This document shows, piece after piece, positions 8,338-16,806 of a stretch of DNA of 64,000 bases (positions are counted from its first letter, which is position 1; each line of letters begins with the position of its first letter). The notes under the pieces are model-generated. The model searched no databases, was not told the DNA's origin, and saw only the letters and a list, made by a program, of their open reading frames with translations. Source of the DNA: Citrobacter sp. RHB25-C09 (GTDB lineage Bacteria > Pseudomonadota > Gammaproteobacteria > Enterobacterales > Enterobacteriaceae); NCBI RefSeq assembly GCF_013836145.1, contig NZ_CP057483.1, positions 3,410,001 to 3,474,000 of the forward strand. Direction: 5' to 3'. The position numbers and the translations under genes were made by a program.

Positions 8338-9786
8338 ATGTCTATTCTGGTTAAAAATAACATTCATTGGGTTGGCCAACGTGACTGGGAAGTCCGTGAT
8401 TTTCACGGTACCGAATACAAAACGCTGCGCGGCAGCAGCTACAACAGCTATCTCATCCGTGAAGAGAAAAATGTCCTGATCGATACCGTCGATCACAAAT
8501 TCAGCCGCGAGTTCGTGCAGAACCTGCGCAGCGAGATTGACCTCGCAGACATCGATTACATCATTATTAACCATGCAGAAGAAGACCACGCCGGGGCGCT
8601 GACCGAACTGATGACCCAGATCCCGGATACGCCAATCTACTGCACCGCCAACGCGATTGACTCTATCAACGGACATCACCATCACCCGGAATGGAACTTT
8701 AACGTCGTAAAAACCGGCGACACGCTGGATATCGGCAACGGTAAACAGCTCATTTTCGTCGAAACCCCAATGCTTCACTGGCCGGACAGCATGATGACCT
8801 ACATGACCGGCGACGCCGTGCTGTTCAGTAACGACGCCTTTGGTCAGCACTACTGCGACGAACGCCTGTTCAACGACGAAGTGGATCAGACAGAGCTGTT
8901 TGAACAGTGTCAGCGCTACTACGCCAACATCCTGACGCCGTTTAGCCGCCTGGTCACCCCAAAAATCACGGAGATCCTCGGTTTCAACCTGCCAGTAGAT
9001 ATGATTGCCACCTCACACGGCGTGGTATGGCGAGATAACCCAACGCAAATCGTTGAACTGTATCTGAAATGGGCGGCCGATTATCAGGAAGACCGCATCA
9101 CCATTTTCTACGACACCATGTCTAATAACACCCGCATGATGGCAGATGCGATTGCCCAGGGTATCAATGAAGTCGATCCGAACGTGGCAGTGAAAATCTT
9201 TAACGTCGCACGCAGCGATAAAAACGAAATTCTGACCAACGTTTTCCGTTCTAAAGGTGTGCTGGTGGGAACGTCCACCATGAACAACGTCATGATGCCG
9301 AAAATCGCCGGCCTGGTAGAAGAGATGACCGGCCTGCGCTTTCGCAACAAACGCGCCAGTGCCTTTGGCTCTCATGGCTGGAGCGGCGGCGCGGTAGACC
9401 GCTTATCCACTCGTTTACAGGATGCCGGTTTTGAAATGTCCCTGAGCCTGAAAGCGAAATGGCGTCCGGATCAGGATGCACTGGAGTTGTGCCGTCAGCA
9501 CGGACGCGAAATTGCTCGTCAATGGGCGCTAGCCCCGTTGCCGCAGGACACGGTAAAAACAGCCCCCCAGGAAGAAGCCTGCGCCTGCGCCGCCGCTGCG
9601 GCAGCCGACCTCGGTCCAGCTATGCAGTGCAGCGTGTGCCAGTGGATATACGATCCGGCGAAAGGTGAACCGATGCAGGACGTCGCACCGGGTACGCAGT
9701 GGAGTGACGTTCCGGACAATTTCCTGTGTCCGGAATGTTCATTAGGGAAAGAGGTCTTCGACGTTCTGGCAACGGAGGCAAAATGA
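8338..9786 (+). CDS. norV: Anaerobic nitric oxide reductase flavorubredoxin
   Basis: 482-residue cytoplasmic enzyme that reduces NO to N2O under anaerobic conditions. Domains in order: metallo-beta-lactamase-like diiron domain with NHAEEDHAG (HxExDH ligands, about residues 80-86), flavodoxin domain (about 255-395), an Ala/Cys-rich linker, and a C-terminal rubredoxin with CSVCQWIYDP and CPEC iron ligands. It overlaps norW by 4 bp, the redox partner that reduces the rubredoxin. Confidence 0.98.
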   Translation: MSILVKNNIHWVGQRDWEVRDFHGTEYKTLRGSSYNSYLIREEKNVLIDTVDHKFSREFVQNLRSEIDLADIDYIIINHAEEDHAGALTELMTQIPDTPIYCTANAIDSINGHHHHPEWNFNVVKTGDTLDIGNGKQLIFVETPMLHWPDSMMTYMTGDAVLFSNDAFGQHYCDERLFNDEVDQTELFEQCQRYYANILTPFSRLVTPKITEILGFNLPVDMIATSHGVVWRDNPTQIVELYLKWAADYQEDRITIFYDTMSNNTRMMADAIAQGINEVDPNVAVKIFNVARSDKNEILTNVFRSKGVLVGTSTMNNVMMPKIAGLVEEMTGLRFRNKRASAFGSHGWSGGAVDRLSTRLQDAGFEMSLSLKAKWRPDQDALELCRQHGREIARQWALAPLPQDTVKTAPQEEACACAAAAAADLGPAMQCSVCQWIYDPAKGEPMQDVAPGTQWSDVPDNFLCPECSLGKEVFDVLATEAK

Positions 9787-10916
9787 GCCGCGGAATCATC
9801 ATTATTGGTTCGGGCTTCGCCGCCCGCCAGTTAGTCAAAAACCTCCGCAAGCAGGATGCGGAGATACCGTTAACCCTGATCGCCGCCGACAGCATGGATG
9901 AATACAACAAGCCCGATCTTAGCCATGTGATAAGCCAGATGCAGCGCGCAGACGAACTCACCCGCCAGTCGGCGGGGGAGTTTGCCGAGCAATATAATCT
10001 GCGGCTTTTTCCGCATACCCGGATCACCGATATTGATGCCGACGCCCATGTGATCAAAAGTCAGGACAAGCAGTGGCAGTATGAAAAACTGGTTCTCGCT
10101 ATTGGCGCTACTGCCTTTGTGCCACCGGTACCTGGCAGTGAGTTAATGCTCACTTTGAACAGTCAGCAGGAGTATCGCGCCTGCGAAACGCAGCTACACG
10201 ACGCCCAACGGGTACTGATCGTCGGCGGAGGGCTAATTGGCAGCGAACTGGCGATGGATTTTAATCGAGCCGGTAAAGCGGTGACGCTCATCGACAACGC
10301 TGCCAGTCTCCTCGCCTCGCTGATGCCGCCGGAAGTGAGTAGTCGCTTACAGCATCGCTTGACTGACATGGGCGTGCATCTGCTGCTGAAATCGCAACTG
10401 TTGGGGCTGGAGAAAACGGAATCCGGCATTCGCGTGACGCTCGATCGCGAACGGTACATTGAGGTGGATGCTGTCATTGCCGCCACCGGCTTGCGTCCGG
10501 AAACCGCACTGGCGCGTCGTGCTGGCGTAACGGTGAATCGCGGTATCTGTGTGGACAGTTATCTGCGAACCAGCAATGCGGATATCTATGCCCTTGGCGA
10601 CTGCGCCGAGATCAACGGCCAGATCCTGCCTTTCCTTCAGCCGATCCAATTGAGTGCGATGTATCTGGCGAAAAACCTGCTCGGCGGCAAGGCGCCGCTG
10701 AAGCTGCCTGCGATGTTAGTCAAAATTAAAACGCCGGAACTGCCGCTGCATCTGGCAGGGGAAACCCAGCGTGGCGATCTGAACTGGCAGATTGCGGCGG
10801 AATCTGACGGCATGGTGGCCAAAGGGATGAACAGAGAAGGTCAGCTTTGCGCGTTTGTGGTAAGCGAAGACCGGATGAAAGAGGCGTTTGCGCTGTTGAA
10901 ATCATTACCGGCGTGA
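9783..10916 (+). CDS. norW: NADH:flavorubredoxin reductase
   Basis: 377-residue FAD/NAD-binding oxidoreductase that supplies NorV with electrons from NADH. It has an N-terminal FAD Rossmann motif (IIIIGSGFAARQLV), a central NAD motif (VLIVGGGLIGSELAMDF) and the FAD-closing motif IYALGDCAEI. The ATG at 9783 overlaps the norV stop (ATGA); the reading frame is open farther upstream but there it would only overlap norV. Confidence 0.97.
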   Translation: MSRGIIIIGSGFAARQLVKNLRKQDAEIPLTLIAADSMDEYNKPDLSHVISQMQRADELTRQSAGEFAEQYNLRLFPHTRITDIDADAHVIKSQDKQWQYEKLVLAIGATAFVPPVPGSELMLTLNSQQEYRACETQLHDAQRVLIVGGGLIGSELAMDFNRAGKAVTLIDNAASLLASLMPPEVSSRLQHRLTDMGVHLLLKSQLLGLEKTESGIRVTLDRERYIEVDAVIAATGLRPETALARRAGVTVNRGICVDSYLRTSNADIYALGDCAEINGQILPFLQPIQLSAMYLAKNLLGGKAPLKLPAMLVKIKTPELPLHLAGETQRGDLNWQIAAESDGMVAKGMNREGQLCAFVVSEDRMKEAFALLKSLPA

Positions 10917-10921
10917 AGGCG

Positions 10922-10978
10922 TGATGCCGGGGTTTCGTAGGCCGGATAAGACGCTATGCGTCGCTATCCGGCACATCA
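10922..10978. repeat. REP/BIME between norW and hypF
   Basis: GTAGGCCGGATAAGACG and CGCTATCCGGC form an inverted REP pair between the convergent norW and hypF ends, where it may also help transcript 3'-end formation. Confidence 0.85.
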
Positions 10979-10986
10979 CAACGCCC

Positions 10987-13215
10987 TTACCCGCGCGCCG
11001 CCGCGACCACCCCCTGCCCTAACGACAATCCGCCGTCCCCCGCCGGTAGCTGCTGCGGAAATAACAAATTAAAATCAGAGAGATAATACGCAAGTCGGGT
11101 TGACAGTAGCCGGTTATGCATCACGCCGCCGCTAAAAACCAGCGTGGTAATGCCGCGCAAGACCGCCTGCTCACGCATCATCGTGGCAAACCCGCTCGCC
11201 AGCGCATCGTGAAAGGCCCACGCGCGCTCTTCAGGAGTCGCCTGCCAGTTCAGCCACTGCTGCCAGAAGGTCGCCAGATCCAGTTGATTCCCCAACAATG
11301 GCATCGTTACCGGATGCGCTACACTCACACACTGCGAAGCCAGCGCCTCGAGCGTACAGGCGGCTTCGCCTTCATAGCTGAGTGAGTCTGGCGCACCGTT
11401 CAGTGCTGCCGCCACGGCGTCAAACAAACGTCCGGCAGATGAGGCCAGCGGTGCATTGATACCACGCTCAATCGCCCGCGCCAGCACGTTCCAGTTCTGC
11501 TGCTGCAGCGCCACGGTTTCCGGATACTTCTGCCAGTCGGAAACAAAACGCAGGCACTGCGCCAGCAGGTTGCGCCACGGCTGTTTAGCCGCCAGATCGC
11601 CCCCCGGTAGAGCCACCGCAGGCAGACCGCCCAGGTGTTCGCACTCGCGATAGTTCACCCGCAGGCACTCGCCGCCCCACAGCTCGCCGTTTTCTCCCAT
11701 CCCGATGCCGTCGAGCGTCAGCGCAATAACATCGCCACCGTCGAGCGGCCAGCCGTGCTCGGCAAGGCAGGCTGCCGCATGAGCATGGTGATGCAGCACA
11801 ACATCCGTCGGTAAATTCATCTCACTGGCCCACTGGCTGGAGACATACCCCGGATGCGCATCGCGAACGATGCGCTGCGGTGTGAAATCATAGATGTTCT
11901 GGATCAAACGCAGCGCCTCGCGCCACTGGTTCTGAATACCGTCATCGCTGAGATCGCCCAGGTGCTGACTGATGACCGCCTGTTCACCGCGCACCAGACA
12001 AAAGGTGTTTTTCAGATCTGCGCCCAGACAGAGTATGGGCGGTACATCCTTAAACCCCGGTGGCAGCGCCAGTGCATCCGGCACGTAGCCCCGTGAACGA
12101 CGCAGCATTTCGCCGCTTTCGCGTACCACGGAATCATCCATCCGCTGCACTATATCGCGGTTATGCAGCAAAAAGCCGTCAGCGATCTCGTGTAAATCCT
12201 CCAGCGCCTGGACGTTGGTTATCGCGGGGGGTTTACCGCTAAGGTTGCCGGAGGTCATGACCAACGGGCAGTTAAGTTCCTGTAACAGCAGATGCTGCAA
12301 AGGATTGGCGGGCAGCATCACCCCAACTTCGTTAAGCCCCGGGGCAATCGCCTCACACAGCGAGGTAACGTGCCGCTTCTCCACCAGCACAATCGGCGCG
12401 GCAGGCGTGTGGATTAATTTGCGCGCCGCTTCGGGCAATCCCTGGTCATTCGGCAGCATTACCGCCAGCGGTTTGCCTGGTCGGTGTTTGCGGGCGCGCA
12501 GCGTGGCGACAGCGTCAGGGTTTCGGGCATCGCAGGCCAGATGAAATCCGCCAATGCCTTTCACCGCCGCAATTCCCCCCGCTTTCAGCAACGCAACCGC
12601 CGCCTGCAGTGCAGCGTCTTTTTCCGCATGCGTATCGCCGCTGACCCACTCAAGATGTGGCCCGCACGCCGGACAGGCAACGGGCTGAGCGTGAAAGCGG
12701 CGGTCATACGGGTCGCGGTACTCTCTATCACACCGCGGACACAGTGGAAATGCGGACATGACGGTGTAAGGACGGTCGTAGGGCATCGCCCGAATGATGG
12801 TGAAACGCGGGCCACAGTGAGTACAGTTGATGAATGGGTAGCGATAGCGCCGCTCGCCGGGCGTATTCATTTCGGCAAGGCATTCCGGGCAGGTAGCAGC
12901 ATCCGGCACGATTTGCGTGTTCATCGTGCCGCCCGCGCTCTGGCGGATGGTGAACTCTGCGGGCAACTGCGTCCAGACAAACGGCTCGCTATCAATACTG
13001 TCAATGCGCGCCAGCGGCGGACAGTGTTGATGCAGTTTCACTATAAACTCAGCGGGATCTTCCTTCAGACGCACCACCACGCCATCACCATCGTTGCAGA
13101 CATCGCCATGCAACTGAAGCTGCTGCGCAAGCTGCCAGACATAAGGTCGAAACCCGACGCCCTGCACCTTACCGCGAATGCGAAGCTGTGTGCCGGAGTG
13201 GTTGTTTTTTTCCAT
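10987..13215 (-). CDS. hypF: [NiFe]-hydrogenase maturation carbamoyltransferase HypF
   Basis: 742 residues (E. coli 750). It makes the thiocarbamate on HypE from carbamoyl phosphate, the source of the cyanide ligands of the [NiFe] centre. Domains in order: acylphosphatase (RIRGKVQGVGFRPYVWQLA), two zinc-finger motifs (CPEC/CTHC and CPRC/CPAC), a YrdC-like domain (KGIGGFHLACDA) and a Kae1-like carbamoyltransferase domain with HHHAHAAACLAEHG. It lies downstream of hydN as in E. coli, separated from it by a BIME. Confidence 0.97.
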   Translation of the reverse strand: MEKNNHSGTQLRIRGKVQGVGFRPYVWQLAQQLQLHGDVCNDGDGVVVRLKEDPAEFIVKLHQHCPPLARIDSIDSEPFVWTQLPAEFTIRQSAGGTMNTQIVPDAATCPECLAEMNTPGERRYRYPFINCTHCGPRFTIIRAMPYDRPYTVMSAFPLCPRCDREYRDPYDRRFHAQPVACPACGPHLEWVSGDTHAEKDAALQAAVALLKAGGIAAVKGIGGFHLACDARNPDAVATLRARKHRPGKPLAVMLPNDQGLPEAARKLIHTPAAPIVLVEKRHVTSLCEAIAPGLNEVGVMLPANPLQHLLLQELNCPLVMTSGNLSGKPPAITNVQALEDLHEIADGFLLHNRDIVQRMDDSVVRESGEMLRRSRGYVPDALALPPGFKDVPPILCLGADLKNTFCLVRGEQAVISQHLGDLSDDGIQNQWREALRLIQNIYDFTPQRIVRDAHPGYVSSQWASEMNLPTDVVLHHHAHAAACLAEHGWPLDGGDVIALTLDGIGMGENGELWGGECLRVNYRECEHLGGLPAVALPGGDLAAKQPWRNLLAQCLRFVSDWQKYPETVALQQQNWNVLARAIERGINAPLASSAGRLFDAVAAALNGAPDSLSYEGEAACTLEALASQCVSVAHPVTMPLLGNQLDLATFWQQWLNWQATPEERAWAFHDALASGFATMMREQAVLRGITTLVFSGGVMHNRLLSTRLAYYLSDFNLLFPQQLPAGDGGLSLGQGVVAAARG

Positions 13216-13243
13216 TATAGATTCCGCCGCCGTGTATCCCGAA

Positions 13244-13325
13244 ATGCCGGATGGTGGCTTCGCCTTATCCGGCCTACAAAACGCAGTCAGCCTGTAGGCC
13301 TGATAAGCGCAGCGCCATCAGGCAA
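13244..13325. repeat. REP/BIME between hydN and hypF
   Basis: Two REP units (GCCGGATGGTGGC with TATCCGGCCTAC, and GTAGGCCTGATAAGCGC with GCCATCAGGC). They lie within the hydN-hypF transcription unit, so they may set relative expression of the two genes. Confidence 0.87.
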
Positions 13326-13359
13326 AAGAGTCGAACCATTTTACGCGGTTTTTCGTCGA

Positions 13360-13905
13360 TCAGAACAACAAAGATGCGGCGGAATCGAGTGCCGCACGAC
13401 GACACTTATCGGCACTGAGCTGTTCAAGCTTATTACGGTCTACACAAATCAGCGCATGGGTCGGGCAGGCTTCCATACAGGCAGGGCCTGCGTCGCGGTG
13501 ATGGCAAAGGTCGCACTTGTTGGCCTGCGCTTTATCTGCCCTGACGTTCAGCCCCGCACCGCTGTTACGCACGACCGGACGCACCACCACTTCCATCGCC
13601 CCATATGGGCAGGCGACCACGCAGGTTTTACAGCCAATGCAGCGCTCCTGCATGACGTGAACAAACCCTTTATCACGACCGATCGCCCCGTTCGGGCAAA
13701 CGTTCGCACACGGCGCGTCTTCGCATTGACGGCACAGCGTTGCCGTAGAGACGTTAACGCCTTTAATCACATGGATACGGGGTAAGAAAGTTTCAGGGGT
13801 TAGGGACGCACAGTCCTGGTTTTCCTGATGGGAAACCACACAGGCGACTTCACAGGTACGGCAACCAATGCACTTATTAGCGTCGGCAATGATGAAACGG
13901 TTCAT
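13360..13905 (-). CDS. hydN: HydN, 4Fe-4S ferredoxin-like protein of formate dehydrogenase H
   Basis: 181 residues with four Cys clusters typical of four [4Fe-4S] centres (CIGCRTCEVAC, CRQCEDAPCANVCP, CIGCKTCVVACP and CDLC...CMEACP). It is involved in electron transfer for formate dehydrogenase H, a paralogue of HycB. The start at 13905 gives MNRFIIADANKC as in E. coli, with GGAGAG just before. The C terminus is a few residues longer than the E. coli protein (ending SAASLLF). Confidence 0.95.
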   Translation of the reverse strand: MNRFIIADANKCIGCRTCEVACVVSHQENQDCASLTPETFLPRIHVIKGVNVSTATLCRQCEDAPCANVCPNGAIGRDKGFVHVMQERCIGCKTCVVACPYGAMEVVVRPVVRNSGAGLNVRADKAQANKCDLCHHRDAGPACMEACPTHALICVDRNKLEQLSADKCRRAALDSAASLLF

Positions 13906-13943
13906 CAAACTCTCCAGCATTATCGGATAATGTGCCGAAGCAT

Positions 13944-13958
13944 TCACAAATCATGCCA
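13944..13958 (-). promoter_or_regulatory. Sigma54-like promoter of hydN-hypF
   Basis: On the minus strand TGGCATGATTTGTGA matches the -24 element well and the -12 element only partly. It lies about 40 bp before hydN, which is known to be sigma54/FhlA-dependent in E. coli. Confidence 0.6.
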
Positions 13959-14012
13959 GTTTTTATCTTATTGTTAAATATGGATAATTCCAAAAACAAA
14001 ATGTCTGTAGCG

Positions 14013-14040
14013 CTGTCATCGTCACGAATGACGATGACAG
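14013..14040. promoter_or_regulatory. Perfect 12-bp inverted repeat, candidate FhlA site or terminator
   Basis: Arms CTGTCATCGTCA and TGACGATGACAG are perfectly complementary around CGAA. The motif GTCATCGTC recurs in the hyc/hyp control region at about 26,646. The repeat lies 55 bp upstream of the hydN promoter, a plausible enhancer position, and just past the ascG stop, so a terminator role is the alternative. No U-tract follows on either strand. Confidence 0.55.
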
Positions 14041-14050
14041 GTGACAAATT

Positions 14051-15064
14051 TTACTGTGCGGATCGCGCCACAATGGAATCGCGCGAGATAAGCGTGCCGG
14101 TGAAGGTTTTCGGTGGCGTAAACGCGCCGCCATCAAGCATAAAAATAAGACGCCCAATGGTTTCCTGAACCATTTCGGTTACGGGGATTTTGACGCTCGA
14201 AAGTGCAGGAATGGTGTAGGGCGCCATCGCGATGTCATCAAATCCAATGACGGATACCTGTGACGGCACGGCAAGCCCGTTATCGTGCAACTGCTTGATT
14301 GCACCAATCGCCATATCATCATTGCTTGCCACCAGCGCACTGAAGGTCGCCTTACGCGACAGCAGCGTAGCCACCCCAGCCGCACCGCAGGCAGGGGTCC
14401 ATTTGCCCTTCACGATTAACGCATCGTTTATGGCAATGCCGTGATGCGTCAGTGCATCTTTATACCCCGACAGACGTTCCACCCCGGTCGGAGAGTCCAT
14501 TGACCCCGTGATAAACGCAATCTCCCGGTGACCGGCGGCAATCAGTTCAGTCACAGCGTTGAAGCTGGTCTGTTTTTGATCGCACCAGACGCAGTGGCTG
14601 CTGTTTTTCCGCAACCGACGGTTAAGCACCATTATCGGCTGAGTGTGGCTGTCAATGATGGCGTCGATCTCATCCACGCCGAGAAAACGGGGGTAAATCA
14701 TAATCGCGTCACAGCGTAAATCGAGCAGATACTGGATTGCCTCTCGCTCCTCCTGTGCGCTGTGTTTGCCGTCAGCAAGCAATAGCTGGCGCCCTTTATC
14801 TTCTGCCATCCGCGCGGCATGAAACAGCAGCTCGCTAAAATAGACGCCGTGATAGAGGGTGTTGGTGACGACCAGTCCGAGTGTCTGCGTTGATTTCGCG
14901 GCCAGGCTGCGCGCCAGTAAATTGGGCCGATAACCGCTCTCTTCAATGGCCTGAAATACGCGGTCCTTTGTCTCCTGGCTGACATAGCCGTTCCCGGATA
15001 GCACCCTTGATACCGTCGCCTTGGATACCCCGGCACGCTGCGCGACCTCCAGCATCGTCGTCAT
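14051..15064 (-). CDS. ascG: LacI-family repressor of the asc operon
   Basis: 337 residues with the N-terminal LacI helix-turn-helix (TMLEVAQRAGVSKATVSRVLSGNGYVS) and a periplasmic-binding-protein-like effector domain. It represses ascFB, the beta-glucoside (arbutin, salicin, cellobiose) genes, which lie divergently. An operator-like GGAACCGGTTTC stands in the shared intergenic region. Confidence 0.96.
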   Translation of the reverse strand: MTTMLEVAQRAGVSKATVSRVLSGNGYVSQETKDRVFQAIEESGYRPNLLARSLAAKSTQTLGLVVTNTLYHGVYFSELLFHAARMAEDKGRQLLLADGKHSAQEEREAIQYLLDLRCDAIMIYPRFLGVDEIDAIIDSHTQPIMVLNRRLRKNSSHCVWCDQKQTSFNAVTELIAAGHREIAFITGSMDSPTGVERLSGYKDALTHHGIAINDALIVKGKWTPACGAAGVATLLSRKATFSALVASNDDMAIGAIKQLHDNGLAVPSQVSVIGFDDIAMAPYTIPALSSVKIPVTEMVQETIGRLIFMLDGGAFTPPKTFTGTLISRDSIVARSAQ

Positions 15065-15152
15065 AATGTTGTTCCCTTTTCTCGCAATGAAACGCAGTGT
15101 ACTGCACCGCCGCCTGGTTGTTCCAGATGCTATAGATCACCAGAAAAACAGG

Positions 15153-15168
15153 AGTGACATAAGTCACA
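15153..15168. promoter_or_regulatory. CRP-like site upstream of ascF
   Basis: AGTGACATAAGTCACA fits GTGA-N6-TCAC with a 1-base extension, the CRP core. It lies in the ascG-ascF intergenic region about 165 bp before ascF and would link asc expression to glucose availability. Confidence 0.6.
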
Positions 15169-15229
15169 TTTATGAAACATCGCAAAAATTATCCCTTGAT
15201 CACTCATCATAAACTCATCATGATTTTGT

Positions 15230-15241
15230 GGAACCGGTTTC
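15230..15241. promoter_or_regulatory. AscG operator
   Basis: GGAACCGGTTTC differs by one base from the perfect palindrome GAAACCGGTTTC, which is known as the AscG operator core in E. coli. It lies about 90 bp upstream of ascF. Confidence 0.7.
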
Positions 15242-15329
15242 TCATGAGCATTTCATTACTCTTAATTGTTCACGAGAGCGCCCGGCACAAATTACACGTA
15301 CCCTAATGATAAAACAGGATAAAAATCCT

Positions 15330-16784
15330 ATGTCTAAGAATTATGCAGCGCTGGCGCGCTCCGTGGTGACGGCTCTGGGCGGCGTCGACAATATCAGTGC
15401 AGTCACCCACTGCATGACGCGTCTACGTTTCGTTATTAAAGACGATTCACTGGTTGATAGCGCCACGCTTAAAACCATCAGCGGCGTGCTCGGTGTGGTG
15501 CGTAGTGATAATCAGTGCCAGGTGATCATTGGCAATACGGTTTCTCAGGCGTATCGCGAAGTGACCAGCCTGCTCCCTGGCGATATACAACCGGTTGAAC
15601 CTGTAGGGAAACCCAAACTTACGCTTAAGCGCATTGGCGCGGGGATCCTCGATGCGCTGATCGGCACCATGTCACCGCTGATCCCGGCGATTATCGGCGG
15701 ATCGATGCTGAAGCTGTTGGCGATGATCCTCGAGATGACCGGCGTGCTGGAAAAAGGCTCCTCAACGCTCACCATTTTGACGGTGATTGGCGACGGTGCG
15801 TTCTTCTTCCTGCCATTGATGGTCGCCGCCTCTGCAGCGATTAAATTTAAAACCAATATGTCGCTGGCGATAGCCATTGCAGGCGTACTGGTACACCCCA
15901 GCTTTATTGATCTCATGGCCAAAGCCGCGCAGGGCGAACACGTTGAGTTCGCCCTGATCCCGGTGACGGCGGTGAAATACACGTATACCGTCATACCAGC
16001 GCTGGTGATGACCTGGTGTCTGTCTTACATCGAACGCTGGGTGGATCGTATTACCCCGGCGGTCACCAAGAACTTCCTGAAGCCGATGCTGATCGTGCTG
16101 ATCGCCGCCCCGCTCGCCATTCTGCTGATTGGTCCAATTGGCATCTGGATCGGTAGCGCGATTTCCGCGCTGGTGTATACCATTCATGGTTATCTCGGCT
16201 GGCTCTCAGTTGCCATCATGGGCGCGCTGTGGCCACTGCTGGTGATGACCGGCATGCACCGTGTCTTCACCCCAACCATTATTCAGACCATTGCCGAAAC
16301 CGGCAAAGAAGGCATGGTTATGCCCTCTGAAATTGGTGCCAACCTGTCTTTGGGCGGTTCATCGCTGGCGGTTGCCTGGAAAACGAAAAACCCGGAACTG
16401 CGCCAGACCGCGCTGGCTGCCGCCGCGTCCGCGATTATGGCCGGGATTTCCGAGCCCGCGCTTTACGGTGTGGCGGTACGTCTGAAGCGTCCACTGATTG
16501 CAAGCCTGATCAGCGGCTTTGTCTGCGGCGCGGTTGCTGGCATGGCAGGTCTTGCCAGCCATTCAATGGCGGCGCCGGGACTCTTCACCAGCGTTCAGTT
16601 CTTCGATCCGGCGAATCCAATCACTATCGTCTGGGTGTTTGGCGTCATGGCACTGGCAGTCGTCCTCTCATTCGTTCTAACGCTGCTGCTGGGCTTTGAG
16701 GATATTCCTGTTGAAGACGCAGCGGCTCAGGCAAGAAAAAATCAGGCGGCACAACCGGCTACTGTGAAAGGTGCCAGCGTCTGA
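15330..16784 (+). CDS. ascF: Beta-glucoside PTS enzyme IIBC
   Basis: 484 residues. The N-terminal IIB domain has the phosphocysteine motif THCMTRLRF; the rest is the multi-spanning IIC domain (IGTMSPLIPAIIGG, SEIGANLSLGGSSLAV). It imports and phosphorylates aryl-beta-glucosides and cellobiose. The start at 15330 (MSKNYAALARSVV) matches E. coli AscF, with AGGA upstream; an upstream in-frame start would add 34 unconserved residues. It lacks a IIA domain, so IIA must be supplied in trans. Confidence 0.96.
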   Translation: MSKNYAALARSVVTALGGVDNISAVTHCMTRLRFVIKDDSLVDSATLKTISGVLGVVRSDNQCQVIIGNTVSQAYREVTSLLPGDIQPVEPVGKPKLTLKRIGAGILDALIGTMSPLIPAIIGGSMLKLLAMILEMTGVLEKGSSTLTILTVIGDGAFFFLPLMVAASAAIKFKTNMSLAIAIAGVLVHPSFIDLMAKAAQGEHVEFALIPVTAVKYTYTVIPALVMTWCLSYIERWVDRITPAVTKNFLKPMLIVLIAAPLAILLIGPIGIWIGSAISALVYTIHGYLGWLSVAIMGALWPLLVMTGMHRVFTPTIIQTIAETGKEGMVMPSEIGANLSLGGSSLAVAWKTKNPELRQTALAAAASAIMAGISEPALYGVAVRLKRPLIASLISGFVCGAVAGMAGLASHSMAAPGLFTSVQFFDPANPITIVWVFGVMALAVVLSFVLTLLLGFEDIPVEDAAAQARKNQAAQPATVKGASV

Positions 16785-16806
16785 CTGGCAATAATTGAGG
16801 TTTACT

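Noticed and set aside
12484..13785. 433-codon open frame on the plus strand over hypF and hydN
   Set aside because: It is antisense to two firmly identified genes and crosses their intergenic BIME; its composition is that of a reverse-frame shadow with no recognisable domain.
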